Assembly: GCF_022430545.2 (NCBI RefSeq)
Contig: NZ_CP092488.2
Span: 3,596,001-3,660,000, forward strand
Origin: Mycobacterium paraterrae
GTDB taxonomy: Bacteria; Actinomycetota; Actinomycetes; Mycobacteriales; Mycobacteriaceae
Direction of reading: 5' to 3'
DNA: 64,000 nucleotides
Shown piece by piece: positions 43,207 through 52,334 of the stretch. The translations under genes and the position numbers were made by a program. The notes under the pieces were generated by a model. The model saw only the letters and a program-made list of their open reading frames with translations, was not told the DNA's origin and did not search any database. The first letter of the stretch is position 1, and every line of letters begins with the position of its first letter.

Positions 43207-45471
43207 TCAATGGTCGAGATGCATGAGGGCCAGCCACTGGCGTTGCACGCGGCGTTCCTCGGGGGTGGCGATCATGCCGGACGGAGCGAATGTCTTCGAG
43301 GGCACCGGATCGGCCTCGGTGAGCGGTAAACCGCCGCTGCCGCGAATCACCTTGACTGTCACGCCGATTGCCGATATCAGCACGATCACCACGACCGCGG
43401 CGAAGACGATCGATAGCGTGCCTTGAATAGAGGTATTCCTGATGACGGCGGCCAGCTGATCGGCGGTCTTGGCAGATCCGAACGACGTCTTACCCGCCGC
43501 CTTGGCGGCCGCGTACTGGAAGTGCTGAGCCCAGTAACCCACGTTCGGGTCGGCGGAGAAAATCTTCTGCCATGACGCGGTCAGCGTGACAATCAGGTCC
43601 CACAGCAGCGGAATGCCGGGTATCCACGCCCATTGCAGATATCCCTTTTTCACGACGACCACGGCGACGACGGTCAACGCGATCGCGGCCAGCAACTGGT
43701 TGGCGATACCGAAGAGCGGGAACAGCGTGTTGATCCCTCCGAGTGGGTCGGTCACTCCCATCAACAGGATGCTGCCCCACGCGGCAGCGACCGCGAGACT
43801 GCAGGTCCAGACACCCGGACGCCAGCTCGGGTCGCGCAGTTTGCGCAGCGGTCCGCCGAGATTGCCCAGCGCGTCGGACAGCATGAACCGCGCGACCCGG
43901 GTGCCGGCGTCGACAGCGGTCAGGATGAACAACCCCTCGAACATGATCGCGAAGTGGTACCAGAACGCCTTGAGCCCCGATCCGCCCAGAAACCGCTGCA
44001 GCACTTCGGACATTCCCACCGCGAGAGTGGGCGCACCGCCGGTCCGCGAGACGATCGACTTTTCGCCCACACTCGAGGCGGCGTCGGTGAGCGAGGCGCC
44101 GGTCGCCGAAGGTCCTGATAGGCCAAGCTGATTGACGTAATCCGCCGCGGCGGCCGCGCTGCCGCCGGTGCGAGCGGCCGGGGCATTGATCGCAAAGTAC
44201 AAGTGCTGGTCCAGAATTGACGCGCTGATGAGCGCCATCACCGCGACGAACGACTCGGTGAGCATGCCGCCGTAGCCGATCAGCCGCATCTGGCTTTCCT
44301 TCTCCAGCAACTTCGGTGTCGTGCCCGAGGAGATCAGCGCGTGAAATCCCGACAACGCGCCGCACGCGATCGTGATGAAGAGAAAAGGAAACAGCGACCC
44401 TGCGAAGACGGGTCCGCCACCATGCGTCGCGAACCGCGAGACCGCCGGTGCGTGCATCAGCGGATGAGCAACGCAGATGCCGACCGCCAACAGCGCGATG
44501 GCTCCGACCTTCATGAACGTCGACAGGTAATCGCGCGGCGCCAGTAGCAGCCACACCGGCAGCACCGAGGCGACGAATCCATACCCCACAATCAACCACG
44601 ACACAGCTACCGCTGACAGGTTCAACCACGAAGCGCCCCATGCTGTTTCGGCAACCTGGTGGCCGGATGCCACCGCGACCATCAACAGCACGAACCCGAT
44701 AACAGATACTTCGGCGACCCGTCCTGGCCTGATGAAGCGGAGGTAGCAGCCCATGAAGACCGCGATCGGGATGGTCATCGCAATCGAGAACACCCCCCAG
44801 GGGCTCTCAGCGAGGCCGCGGACCACTACGAGCGCCAGAACCGCGATGATGATCACCATGATGACGAAGGCGCCGATGAGTGCGGCCGCGCCACCTATGG
44901 CGCCCAATTCGTCGCGCGCCATCTGACCGAGCGATCGGCCACGGCGCCGGGTCGAAATCCACAGCACGAGGTAGTCCTGCACGGCGCCGGCCAAGACCGC
45001 GCCGACGATGATCCAGATGCTGCACGGCAGGTAGCCCATCTGGGTCGCCAGGACCGGCCCGACCAGCGGCCCGGCGCCGGCGATCGCGGCAAAGTGGTGG
45101 CCGAACAGCACGCGCCGGTCGGTCGGGACGTAATCCGTTCCGTTGTCCAAAACCTCTGCCGGAGTGGCATGGTCGTCGCGCGGGCGGACGACTTTCGTCT
45201 CGATCAACCGCGCGTAGAACCGGTATCCGATGACGTAGGTGCAGATCGCCGCGACGACGAACCAGACCGCGTTGACCGTCTCGCCACGAACAACGGCGAT
45301 CATCGTCCACGCGGCCGCGCCGATCAGCGCGATCAGTCCGAAGACGATTTTGTGCCGGGTTCTGATCGGCGAGCGGTCGATGATGGCGACCGGCGGCAGG
45401 GCAGCGTCGGTATGGACGTAGCTCAAACGGTGGTCGTCGGTGTGAGAGGTGGGCTGCGGTGGTGCTACCAC
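43207..45471 (-). CDS. cstA: Carbon starvation protein CstA (peptide/pyruvate transporter)
   Basis: A 754-residue membrane protein with about 16 helices. Family blocks are VIGYRFYARLIETKVV, FGHHFAAIAGAGPLVGPVLATQMGYLPCSIWIIVG, FHALISSGTTPKLLEKESQMRLIGYGGMLTESFVAVMALI, and MFEGLFILTAVDAGTRVARFMLSD. CstA takes up peptides or pyruvate under carbon limitation. The extent matches M. tuberculosis Rv3063. It is monocistronic and leftward, between the PAP2 gene and ligB. Confidence 0.97.
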   Translation of the reverse strand: MVAPPQPTSHTDDHRLSYVHTDAALPPVAIIDRSPIRTRHKIVFGLIALIGAAAWTMIAVVRGETVNAVWFVVAAICTYVIGYRFYARLIETKVVRPRDDHATPAEVLDNGTDYVPTDRRVLFGHHFAAIAGAGPLVGPVLATQMGYLPCSIWIIVGAVLAGAVQDYLVLWISTRRRGRSLGQMARDELGAIGGAAALIGAFVIMVIIIAVLALVVVRGLAESPWGVFSIAMTIPIAVFMGCYLRFIRPGRVAEVSVIGFVLLMVAVASGHQVAETAWGASWLNLSAVAVSWLIVGYGFVASVLPVWLLLAPRDYLSTFMKVGAIALLAVGICVAHPLMHAPAVSRFATHGGGPVFAGSLFPFLFITIACGALSGFHALISSGTTPKLLEKESQMRLIGYGGMLTESFVAVMALISASILDQHLYFAINAPAARTGGSAAAAADYVNQLGLSGPSATGASLTDAASSVGEKSIVSRTGGAPTLAVGMSEVLQRFLGGSGLKAFWYHFAIMFEGLFILTAVDAGTRVARFMLSDALGNLGGPLRKLRDPSWRPGVWTCSLAVAAAWGSILLMGVTDPLGGINTLFPLFGIANQLLAAIALTVVAVVVVKKGYLQWAWIPGIPLLWDLIVTLTASWQKIFSADPNVGYWAQHFQYAAAKAAGKTSFGSAKTADQLAAVIRNTSIQGTLSIVFAAVVVIVLISAIGVTVKVIRGSGGLPLTEADPVPSKTFAPSGMIATPEERRVQRQWLALMHLDH

Positions 45472-45516
45472 TGCGCCTCCTGTCGGGAGAACACGCCGGA
45501 TTGGGCCGCTGGCAGC

Positions 45517-47052
45517 TTAGCCCGTGTACATGTCTCGCACGGTGTCGATCGTGTCCGCCTCGTCGGGTCCCTTGTCGTCGCGATAGCGCAGCACGCGAGC
45601 GAATCTCAGCGCCAAACCGCCGGGGTAGCGTGTCGACTTCTGCACACCGTCGAGCGCGATCTCCACCACCTGGACCGGCCGTACCCGTACGACGTAGCCG
45701 TCGGTGCCGCCGACGGCCAACTCCTGGAACCGTTCCGTCTGCCACTCGAGCATCGCGTCGGTCATCCCCTTGAACGTCTTACCGACCATCACCAGATCGC
45801 CGGTGGCGGGGTCGCGGGCGCCGAGATGGATGTTGGACAGCTTGCCCTGCCGTCGCCCCGAGCCCCACTCGACGGCGAGCACCACCAGATCCAGCGTGTG
45901 GACGGGCTTGACCTTCAACCAGCCCGCTCCTCGCCGGCCGGCCTCGTACGGCGCGGTCAGCGACTTGGCCATCACGCCCTCGTGGCCCGCGGCCAGGGTC
46001 GCTTGCAGGAAGCCGTGCGCCGCGGCGGGATCGGAGGTGACCAAACGGTCGACCCGCTGCTGCGGGGGCGTAATCGCGTCGAGCGCGATGGCGCGTTCAC
46101 TGGTCGGCGCGTCGAGTAGGTCGGTGCCGTCGCGGTGCAGGATGTCGAAGAAGAACACCGACAGCGGTTGGGTGTCACGCGCTGCCGCGACGTCGACCGA
46201 GCGGCCGAAGCGTGATCCCGTGACCTGGAAGGGGTGCGGCCGTCCGTCGGGGCGCAGGGCGATGGCCTCGCCGTCGGCGATCAGATCCCGCACCGGCAGC
46301 GCCAACGTCGCCTCGACCACCTCCGGCAGTCGGGCGGTGACGTCGTCGAGGCTGCGGGTGTACACCGTGACCTGGTCGCCGGCACGGTGGATCTGCACTC
46401 GCGCGCCGTCCAGTTTGGCCTCGAAAACGCATTCGCCGCCGAGCTTTTCCAGCGCCTCGCCGACATCGGCCGCGGTCTGTGCAAGCATCGGGCCGACCGG
46501 TCGACCGACCTGCAGGGTGAACTCGTCCAGTGCCGCGGTCCCGCCGCGCAATGCGGCCGCGGCGACCGCGGGCAGCGCACCGCCGAGCATCGCCGCACGG
46601 CGCACCGCAGCGGCCGGCAGCTCGGCCGCCGCGGCCACCGCATCGGCCATCACGCCGATCAGCGCGCCCTGCCGTAACTCGCCGGTCAGCAGTCGACGCA
46701 GGAATGTCTGCTCGGGTTCGGTTGCAGCGGAGAATAACTCGGCGATCAACTCGGCGCGCCGGGTCTGCGACCCTTTGCCGGCGACAGCTTTGATGGCCGA
46801 CAGGGCGGCGTCGACACCCGTCACGGTCAGGCTTGGGGCAGACGCCGCGGGTGGCAGCGACCGCAACGCTGCATACCCGACGCCGATCTGGCGCTGTGGC
46901 AGGTCACCGGCGAGCCACGCGACGATGATGGCGACCAGCGCTGGGTCGGACTTGGCGTGGCCGAGCAATTCCGCAATTCGCGTGGTCTTGGCCCGCCGCG
47001 ACGCCGACCCGCTCACGTCGACCGAGGTGGTCGCGACGTCGATCAACTGCAC
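45517..47052 (-). CDS. ligB: ATP-dependent DNA ligase LigB
   Basis: A 511-residue ATP-dependent ligase. The nucleotidyl-lysine motif I is FEAKLDGARVQIH, motif III is LIADGEAIA, FFFDILHRDG is near motif IIIa, EGVMAKSL is motif IV, and GWLKVKP is motif V. The N-terminal DNA-binding domain of about 200 residues is helical. The length and order (ligB next to cstA) match M. tuberculosis Rv3062. It is not essential in mycobacteria, which use NAD-dependent LigA. The start is GTG 47052. Confidence 0.96.
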   Translation of the reverse strand: MQLIDVATTSVDVSGSASRRAKTTRIAELLGHAKSDPALVAIIVAWLAGDLPQRQIGVGYAALRSLPPAASAPSLTVTGVDAALSAIKAVAGKGSQTRRAELIAELFSAATEPEQTFLRRLLTGELRQGALIGVMADAVAAAAELPAAAVRRAAMLGGALPAVAAAALRGGTAALDEFTLQVGRPVGPMLAQTAADVGEALEKLGGECVFEAKLDGARVQIHRAGDQVTVYTRSLDDVTARLPEVVEATLALPVRDLIADGEAIALRPDGRPHPFQVTGSRFGRSVDVAAARDTQPLSVFFFDILHRDGTDLLDAPTSERAIALDAITPPQQRVDRLVTSDPAAAHGFLQATLAAGHEGVMAKSLTAPYEAGRRGAGWLKVKPVHTLDLVVLAVEWGSGRRQGKLSNIHLGARDPATGDLVMVGKTFKGMTDAMLEWQTERFQELAVGGTDGYVVRVRPVQVVEIALDGVQKSTRYPGGLALRFARVLRYRDDKGPDEADTIDTVRDMYTG

Positions 47053-47203
47053 AACCCACCTTTACATGCCTGGCCGACAACGTCACGTACCGCCGCGATA
47101 ACCTGCAGGTAGCCCCGGTGACGATGCAGAGCGCGCAGCGCGATGAGAGGAGCCGGGGAATTGATTACTCGCGGGCCCCGCCCGGACAAACAGGGAGGTT
47201 TGG

Positions 47204-47962
47204 ATGGAGATCAACGGCAAGAAGGTCATCGTGATCGGCGGTGCCTCGGGCATGGGACGCGCCAGCGCTGAGTTGCTGCATGCCCGCGGGGCCAGCGTCG
47301 CGATCTTCGACCGCGAAGGATCCGACGGCAAGGACGTGGCGGCCGGCATCGGGGGAGACTTCTACCCGGTCGACGTCACGGACTACGCCGCGACGGAGGA
47401 GACGCTCAACACCGCGGTCGAGAAGCTCGGCGGCCTGCACGTCACGGTGACCACGGCCGGTGGCGGCATCGCCAAGCGCACGATGTCGAAGTCCGGTCCG
47501 CACGATCTCGAGTCGTTCCAATCGGTCATCGACCTCAACCTGATCGCGACGTTCAACATCAGCCGCCTCGCCGCACACCACATGAGTCAGAACGAGCCGG
47601 AAGACGAAGAGCGCGGCGTCATCATCAACACCGCCTCGATCGCGGCGTTCGAGGGACAGATCGGGCAGGTCGCCTACACCGCCGCGAAAGCAGGCATCGC
47701 GGGCATGTGCCTGACGATGGCGCGTGACCTGGGCTCACTGGGCATCCGGGTGCTGGCCATCGCGCCGAGCCTTTTCCTCACCGGGATGACTCAGGGCATT
47801 CCCGATGAGTACGTGTCGGCACTGACCAAAGACGCGGCGTTCCCGAAGCGACTGGGTCGCCCGGAGGAGTACGCCAAGCTGGCGGCCGCGATCGTAGACA
47901 ACCCGATGCTCAACGGTCAGTGCCTGCGTCTGGACGCCGGTCAGCGCTTCGCCCCCAAGTGA
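47204..47962 (+). CDS. SDR of 3-hydroxyacyl-CoA dehydrogenase (HSD10) type
   Basis: A 252-residue SDR with VIGGASGMGRASAELLHARGASVAIFDRE at the N-terminus (an Asp after strand 2 favours NAD), TTAGGGIAKRTMSK, NTASIAAFEGQIGQVAYTAAKAG (Ser and YxxxK) and GRPEEYAKLAAAIVDNPMLNG. The SKSGPHDLESFQSVIDLNL insertion is the mark of type-10 hydroxyacyl-CoA dehydrogenases, acting in beta-oxidation. A GGGAGG ribosome site precedes the ATG. It lies upstream of fadE22 but is separated by an inverted-repeat region. Confidence 0.93.
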   Translation: MEINGKKVIVIGGASGMGRASAELLHARGASVAIFDREGSDGKDVAAGIGGDFYPVDVTDYAATEETLNTAVEKLGGLHVTVTTAGGGIAKRTMSKSGPHDLESFQSVIDLNLIATFNISRLAAHHMSQNEPEDEERGVIINTASIAAFEGQIGQVAYTAAKAGIAGMCLTMARDLGSLGIRVLAIAPSLFLTGMTQGIPDEYVSALTKDAAFPKRLGRPEEYAKLAAAIVDNPMLNGQCLRLDAGQRFAPK

Positions 47963-47967
47963 TTTTC

Positions 47968-48083
47968 CGCGAGACAGAAGCCAGGGTCGTGATTCTGGCC
48001 TTGGGTTCAGGGGGTGGTTGCAACACTTCGTAGTTAGGGGTGTTGATGACTAGTCAGATCGCAGCCCTGGCTTCTTTCTCGCG
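47968..48083. repeat. Long imperfect inverted repeat (possible mini-element or attenuator)
   Basis: The left arm 47968-47994 (CGCGAGACAGAAGCCAGGG, then TCGTGATT) and the right arm 48057-48083 pair over about 26 positions with few mismatches. The 62-bp centre contains GGTTGCAACACTT and AGGGGTGTTG, which look like transposon-end sequence. It may be a relic of an IS end pair or a large transcript hairpin after the SDR gene. Confidence 0.5.
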
Positions 48084-48179
48084 ACAGTGCACGCCGACCG
48101 ACCACCTGGTTGGGAGGCCGTCCGTATTTAAGTACACTCTTTCCGACCGGCCAATGGCGTCCAAGAGGAAGGCCCTGCA

Positions 48180-50345
48180 ATGGGTATCGCACTGACCGAC
48201 GACCATCGCGAACTCGCCGAGGTAGCCCGCGGGTTTCTCAACTCGCAGAAGGCACGCGCCGCCGCGCGGTCGCTGCTGGACGCGCCCGAAGAGGACCGGC
48301 CGCCGTTCTGGCAAGCGCTGGTCGAACTGGGCTGGCTGGGCCTGCATATCGACGAGGAGCACGGCGGCTCGGGGTACGGGCTGCCGGAGCTCGTCGTCGT
48401 GATCGACGAGCTCGGTCGCGCGGTGGCGCCCGGGCCGTTCGTACCGACCGTCATCGCCTCCTCGGTGATTGCGAAAGACGGTTCCGCGGACCAGAAGTCG
48501 CGGTTGCTGCCCGGCCTCATCGACGGATCTGTGGTCGCCGGCATCGGCGTGGGCGGCCAGGTCAGTCTCGGCGACGGGGTCGCCGACGGTGACGCCGGCA
48601 TCGCGCTGGGGGCGGGGCTGGCCGACCTGCTCTTGGTCACCGCCGGTGACGACGTGCTGGTGATCGACCGTGGTCGCCCTGGCGTCTCGGTCGAGGTGCC
48701 CGAAAACCTGGACCCGACCCGGCGCTCGGGACGTGTGCGGCTCGACAACGTCAAGGTGAACGACGAGGACATCCTGCGCGGGGCCCACGACTCGCTGCTG
48801 GCGCGAGCCCGCACGCTCCTGTCCGCCGAGGCGGTCGGGGGCGCGGCCGACTGCGTCGAGTCCGCGGTCGACTACGCCAAGGTGCGCCAGCAGTTCGGCC
48901 GCACGATCGCTACGTTCCAGGCCATCAAACACCATTGCGCCAACATGTTGGTCGCCTCCGAGTCGGGCATCGCCTCGGTATGGGACGCCTCCCGTGCCGC
49001 ATCGGAGGACGAGGACCAGTTCCGGCTCGCCGCCGCTTCGGCTGCGGCACTGGCGTTTCCGGCGTATGCCCGCAATGCCGAACTCAACATTCAGGTGCAC
49101 GGTGGCATCGGATTTACCTGGGAGCACGATGCGCATCTGCACTTGCGTCGTGCGCTGGTGACGACGGCACTGTTCGGCGGAGATGCCCCCGCCGAGGACG
49201 TTTTCGAACGCACCGCCGCGGGCGTCACCCGCGAGAACAGCCTGGACCTGCCGCCGGAGGCGGAAGAGATGCGCAGCCGCATCCGTGCCGACGTCGCGCA
49301 GTTCGCCGGGCTGGAAAAGCAGGAGCAGCGTGAGAAGCTGATCGAGACCGGTTATGTGATGCCGCACTGGCCCAAGCCGTGGGGACTGGCCGCCGATGCG
49401 GTGGAGCAATTGGTGATCGAGGAAGAGTTCCGCGCCGCCGGCATCAAGCGCACCGACTACGGCATTACCGCATGGGTGATCCTGACCCTCGTTCAGCACG
49501 GAACACCATGGCAGATCGAACGATTCGTCGAGAAGGCGCTGCGCAAGGACGAGATTTGGTGCCAGCTGTTCTCCGAGCCCGAGGCCGGCTCCGATGCGGC
49601 GTCGATCAAGACCAAGGCGACCCGGGTGGACGGCGGCTGGAAGATCAACGGCCAGAAGGTCTGGACCAGCGGCGCACACTATTGCGCACGAGGCTTGGCC
49701 ACCGTGCGCACCGACCCTGACGCACCCAAGCATGCGGGCATTACGACCGTGATCATCGACATGAAGGCCCCCGGTGTGGAGGTGCGGCCACTGCGACAGA
49801 TCACGGGCGGTTCGGATTTCAACGAAGTGTTCTTCAACGACGTCTTCGTCCCCGACGAAGACGTGGTCGGCGAACCTAACACTGGTTGGACAGTCGCCCG
49901 CGCGACACTGGGCAACGAACGCGTCAGCATCGGCGGCAGCGGCTCGTTCTACGCGGACCTCGCCCCGCAGTTGGTGCGGCAGGTCAAGGACGACCCGGAC
50001 CGATTGAACGGCATGCGATCTCGGGTCGGCATCTACCTGGCCGAGGAAAACGCGCTACGACTGCTCAACCTGCGCCGTGTCGCCCGCAGCGTCGAGGGCT
50101 CGGGTCCCGGTCCGGAGGGCAACGTGACCAAGCTGAAGCTCGCCGACCACATGATCGAGGGCGCTGCGATCACCACCGCGCTCGCCGGCCCTGAAACCGC
50201 GCTGTACGACGGCGCCGGAGCGCTGGCGGGCCGCCTGGTAATGGGTGCCCGCGGCATGGCCATCGCCGGCGGCACGTCGGAGGTCACCCGCAACCAGATC
50301 GCCGAGCGGATCCTCGGGATGCCGCGCGACCCGCTGATCAACTAA
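48180..50345 (+). CDS. fadE22: Fused double acyl-CoA dehydrogenase FadE22
   Basis: A 721-residue protein made of two acyl-CoA dehydrogenase modules, the length of M. tuberculosis FadE22 (Rv3061c). Module 1 (1-370) has LGWLGLHIDEEHGGSG, QFGRTIATFQAIKHHCANM and QVHGGIGFTWEHDAHLHLRR. Module 2 (375-721) has QLFSEPEAGSDAASIKTKA (FAD-binding), WKINGQKVWTSGAH, and RGMAIAGGTSEVTRNQIAERILG. Two half-enzymes in one chain resemble the heteromeric FadE pairs that act on steroid-CoA substrates; that is inference. GAGGAAGG precedes the ATG. Confidence 0.95.
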   Translation: MGIALTDDHRELAEVARGFLNSQKARAAARSLLDAPEEDRPPFWQALVELGWLGLHIDEEHGGSGYGLPELVVVIDELGRAVAPGPFVPTVIASSVIAKDGSADQKSRLLPGLIDGSVVAGIGVGGQVSLGDGVADGDAGIALGAGLADLLLVTAGDDVLVIDRGRPGVSVEVPENLDPTRRSGRVRLDNVKVNDEDILRGAHDSLLARARTLLSAEAVGGAADCVESAVDYAKVRQQFGRTIATFQAIKHHCANMLVASESGIASVWDASRAASEDEDQFRLAAASAAALAFPAYARNAELNIQVHGGIGFTWEHDAHLHLRRALVTTALFGGDAPAEDVFERTAAGVTRENSLDLPPEAEEMRSRIRADVAQFAGLEKQEQREKLIETGYVMPHWPKPWGLAADAVEQLVIEEEFRAAGIKRTDYGITAWVILTLVQHGTPWQIERFVEKALRKDEIWCQLFSEPEAGSDAASIKTKATRVDGGWKINGQKVWTSGAHYCARGLATVRTDPDAPKHAGITTVIIDMKAPGVEVRPLRQITGGSDFNEVFFNDVFVPDEDVVGEPNTGWTVARATLGNERVSIGGSGSFYADLAPQLVRQVKDDPDRLNGMRSRVGIYLAEENALRLLNLRRVARSVEGSGPGPEGNVTKLKLADHMIEGAAITTALAGPETALYDGAGALAGRLVMGARGMAIAGGTSEVTRNQIAERILGMPRDPLIN

Positions 50346-51016
50346 GCCGGTCGGGGCACTGCGGCCGCGAGCGACTGACCCAGCCAGGTCGGCACGGCCC
50401 GGCGGGCGTCGGCGGATCCGTGGATGGTCAGATTGCCGTCCCGCAGGGCGGCCGCCCAGGATTCGTCGCCTCGCCAGATCTGGGTCAGGGTGCGCAGGGT
50501 CGTCTCGACGGTGGCCGTCACGTCGTAGCCGGGGTCGAAATCGCAGACGTCGGGTTCGCCCTCCGACACCATCAGCCACCAATGCGCGGCCTTGGGATCA
50601 ACGCCAGAAAGGTTGAATTCCAATACCGTGCGTGTCCGCGGCCAGGTGTCGACGGAAATGGTTCGGCGGATATCCCACATCAGCAGGTGCGGGTCAAGGT
50701 CCGCGTCACCGAGTTCACCAATCCAGCGAATTCCCCAGGCGCCCAACGCGCCGACGACTCCGGCGAGCTCCTGGCCGCAGGGTGTCAGCGCGTACGAGAC
50801 GCGGCCGTCCGCCTCGTGGCGTTCGACGACGCCGGCGCGGGTCAGCGATTTGAGTCGCTTGGACAGCAGCGCCGGTGACATTTTCGGCAATCCACGCCGT
50901 AGGTCGTTGAAGTGCACGCTGCCGCGGAGCAGCTCGCTGACCACGAGCAAGGTCCAGCGTTCGTCGAGAAGCTCCATCGCCTTGGCAATCGGGCAGAACT
51001 GGCCATACGTCGACAT
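50342..51016 (-). CDS. HxlR family regulator with C-terminal SCP2-like domain
   Basis: A 224-residue protein. The N-terminal winged helix is of HxlR type: FCPIAKAMELLDERWTLLVVSELLRGSVHFNDLRRGLPKMSPALLSKRLKSL. The C-terminal 110 residues (TRTVLEFNLSGVDPKAAHWWLMVSEGEPDVC, TLRTLTQIWRGDESWAAALRDGNLTIHG) look like an SCP-2 sterol-carrier fold, so it may sense a lipid. It is convergent with fadE22 by a 4-bp overlap and divergent from a methyltransferase. Confidence 0.88.
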   Translation of the reverse strand: MSTYGQFCPIAKAMELLDERWTLLVVSELLRGSVHFNDLRRGLPKMSPALLSKRLKSLTRAGVVERHEADGRVSYALTPCGQELAGVVGALGAWGIRWIGELGDADLDPHLLMWDIRRTISVDTWPRTRTVLEFNLSGVDPKAAHWWLMVSEGEPDVCDFDPGYDVTATVETTLRTLTQIWRGDESWAAALRDGNLTIHGSADARRAVPTWLGQSLAAAVPRPA

Positions 51017-51125
51017 GGTCCTAGTAGAACTCGCGACAACAGAATTGACTAGTACAGATCGTGAACCTCGCCGGGTTCAGATCTGGCACTGGAGACGGTT
51101 CGACGCGAGGCGTGACGATGGCGTC

Positions 51126-51947
51126 ATGACGACGATCGACACCGCCGAGAGCGGGCTGGAAAGCAAGCACCGGGCGCTGTGGGCGCTGGGCGACTACGCA
51201 ACCGTGGCAGCCGAGTTGGTGGCGCCGCTGGGCCCGGTCCTGGTGCGGGAAAGCGGGATAGGCACGAGGCAGCGGGTGCTCGATGTCGCTGCCGGTTCGG
51301 GCAACGTGGCGATCGCCGCGGCGCTCACGGGGGCGAAAGTTGTTGCCAGCGACCTGGTTCCGGAACTGCTGGAGCGCGGCGCGGCGCTCGCCCGGAGTCG
51401 CGGGCTCGACCTGCAGTGGCGCGAAGCCAATGCCGAGGCGCTGCCGTTCGACGACGCGTCGTTCGATGCCGTGCTGTCCGCCATCGGTGTGATGTTCGCC
51501 CCGCACCATCAGCAGGCGGCCGACGAGATGCTGCGGGTCTGCCGACCCGGCGGGACGATCGGCGTGCTGAGCTGGACGCCCGACGGCTTCATCGGCCAGA
51601 TGTTCGCAACCATGAAGCCGTATGTGCCGGCGCCGCCGCCCGGCGTGCAGCCACCGCCCCTGTGGGGCGACGCCGAGCACGTCCGGGGCTTGCTGGGCGA
51701 ACGCGTCGCCGGCGTTGTGACGCAACGCCGCACGCTGAGGGTCGACCACTTCACCGACGGTGCAGCGTTTCGCGACTACTTCAAGACGTTCTACGGCCCG
51801 ACGATCTCGGCCTACCGGGGCATCGCCGGCGACGGCGACGGCGTGGCGGCGTTGGACGCCGAGCTTGCCGAACTCGGCGACCGATACTTGGCCGGGTCTT
51901 CGGTGATGGAGTGGGAGTATCTGATCGTCACAGCGCGCAGGCGCTGA
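51126..51947 (+). CDS. Class I SAM-dependent methyltransferase
   Basis: A 273-residue methyltransferase. Motif I is VLDVAAGSGNVAIAAAL, motif post-I ASDLVPELLERG, motif II SFDAVLSAIGVMFAPHH, and motif III RVCRPGGTIGVLSW. It belongs to the group often labelled ubiquinone/menaquinone-type or Rv1405c-like. The substrate is unknown. It is divergent from the HxlR regulator. Its TGA stop abuts the DUF35 gene stop (TGATCA). Confidence 0.9.
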   Translation: MTTIDTAESGLESKHRALWALGDYATVAAELVAPLGPVLVRESGIGTRQRVLDVAAGSGNVAIAAALTGAKVVASDLVPELLERGAALARSRGLDLQWREANAEALPFDDASFDAVLSAIGVMFAPHHQQAADEMLRVCRPGGTIGVLSWTPDGFIGQMFATMKPYVPAPPPGVQPPPLWGDAEHVRGLLGERVAGVVTQRRTLRVDHFTDGAAFRDYFKTFYGPTISAYRGIAGDGDGVAALDAELAELGDRYLAGSSVMEWEYLIVTARRR

Positions 51948-52283
51948 TCACACCGCGGGAACGAAACGCGGTGCGCCGCCTGGTCCGGACTCCGGTAGGG
52001 CCTGGACGCGCATCCCGCACGCCACCGAATCCGGTTCGCACCCAACGATGTTCGCGGCCACTCGTAACCCGTCTTGCTCGGCGAGCTCGACCAGGGCGAT
52101 TACATACGGCGTCTCGATCTCGGGATTGAACGCGTGGTAGTTGACCGTGTAGGTGAATATCGACCCTCGGCCCGACACCGGCTTGGCTTCCAGCGAACCG
52201 CCGCAGTCGCGGCAGGTGCCGGCCGCGGGGTGGACCCATCGGGCGCAGGTGTCGCAGTGCTCGATCAGCAGCTCGGTTGACAC
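51948..52283 (-). CDS. DUF35 OB-fold/zinc-ribbon protein (thiolase partner)
   Basis: A 111-residue protein with a rubredoxin-like zinc ribbon, HCDTCARWVHPAAGTCRDCGG, followed by an OB fold (GRGSIFTYTVNYHAFNP, PYVIALVELAEQDGLRVAANIVG). Such proteins pair with thiolase-like or aldolase proteins, as ChsH2-DUF35 with Ltp2 in steroid side-chain removal. The divergent neighbour at 52335 is such a thiolase homologue. GTG 52283 is 7 nt from TACTGT, so the mRNA is probably leaderless. Confidence 0.9.
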   Translation of the reverse strand: MSTELLIEHCDTCARWVHPAAGTCRDCGGSLEAKPVSGRGSIFTYTVNYHAFNPEIETPYVIALVELAEQDGLRVAANIVGCEPDSVACGMRVQALPESGPGGAPRFVPAV

Positions 52284-52289
52284 GGGCAA

Positions 52290-52300
52290 TACAGTACACT
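52290..52300. promoter_or_regulatory. Overlapping divergent -10 boxes
   Basis: On the minus strand TACTGT (52290-52295) lies 7 nt before the DUF35 GTG. On the plus strand TACACT (52295-52300) could serve the thiolase gene, 34 nt before its ATG. Confidence 0.45.
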
Positions 52301-52334
52301 CAATTCGCTTCGGTTGACCTGACGGACGGCGTAG

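Noticed and set aside
48054..49733. 559-codon frame opposite fadE22
   Set aside because: Antisense shadow of a conserved dehydrogenase.
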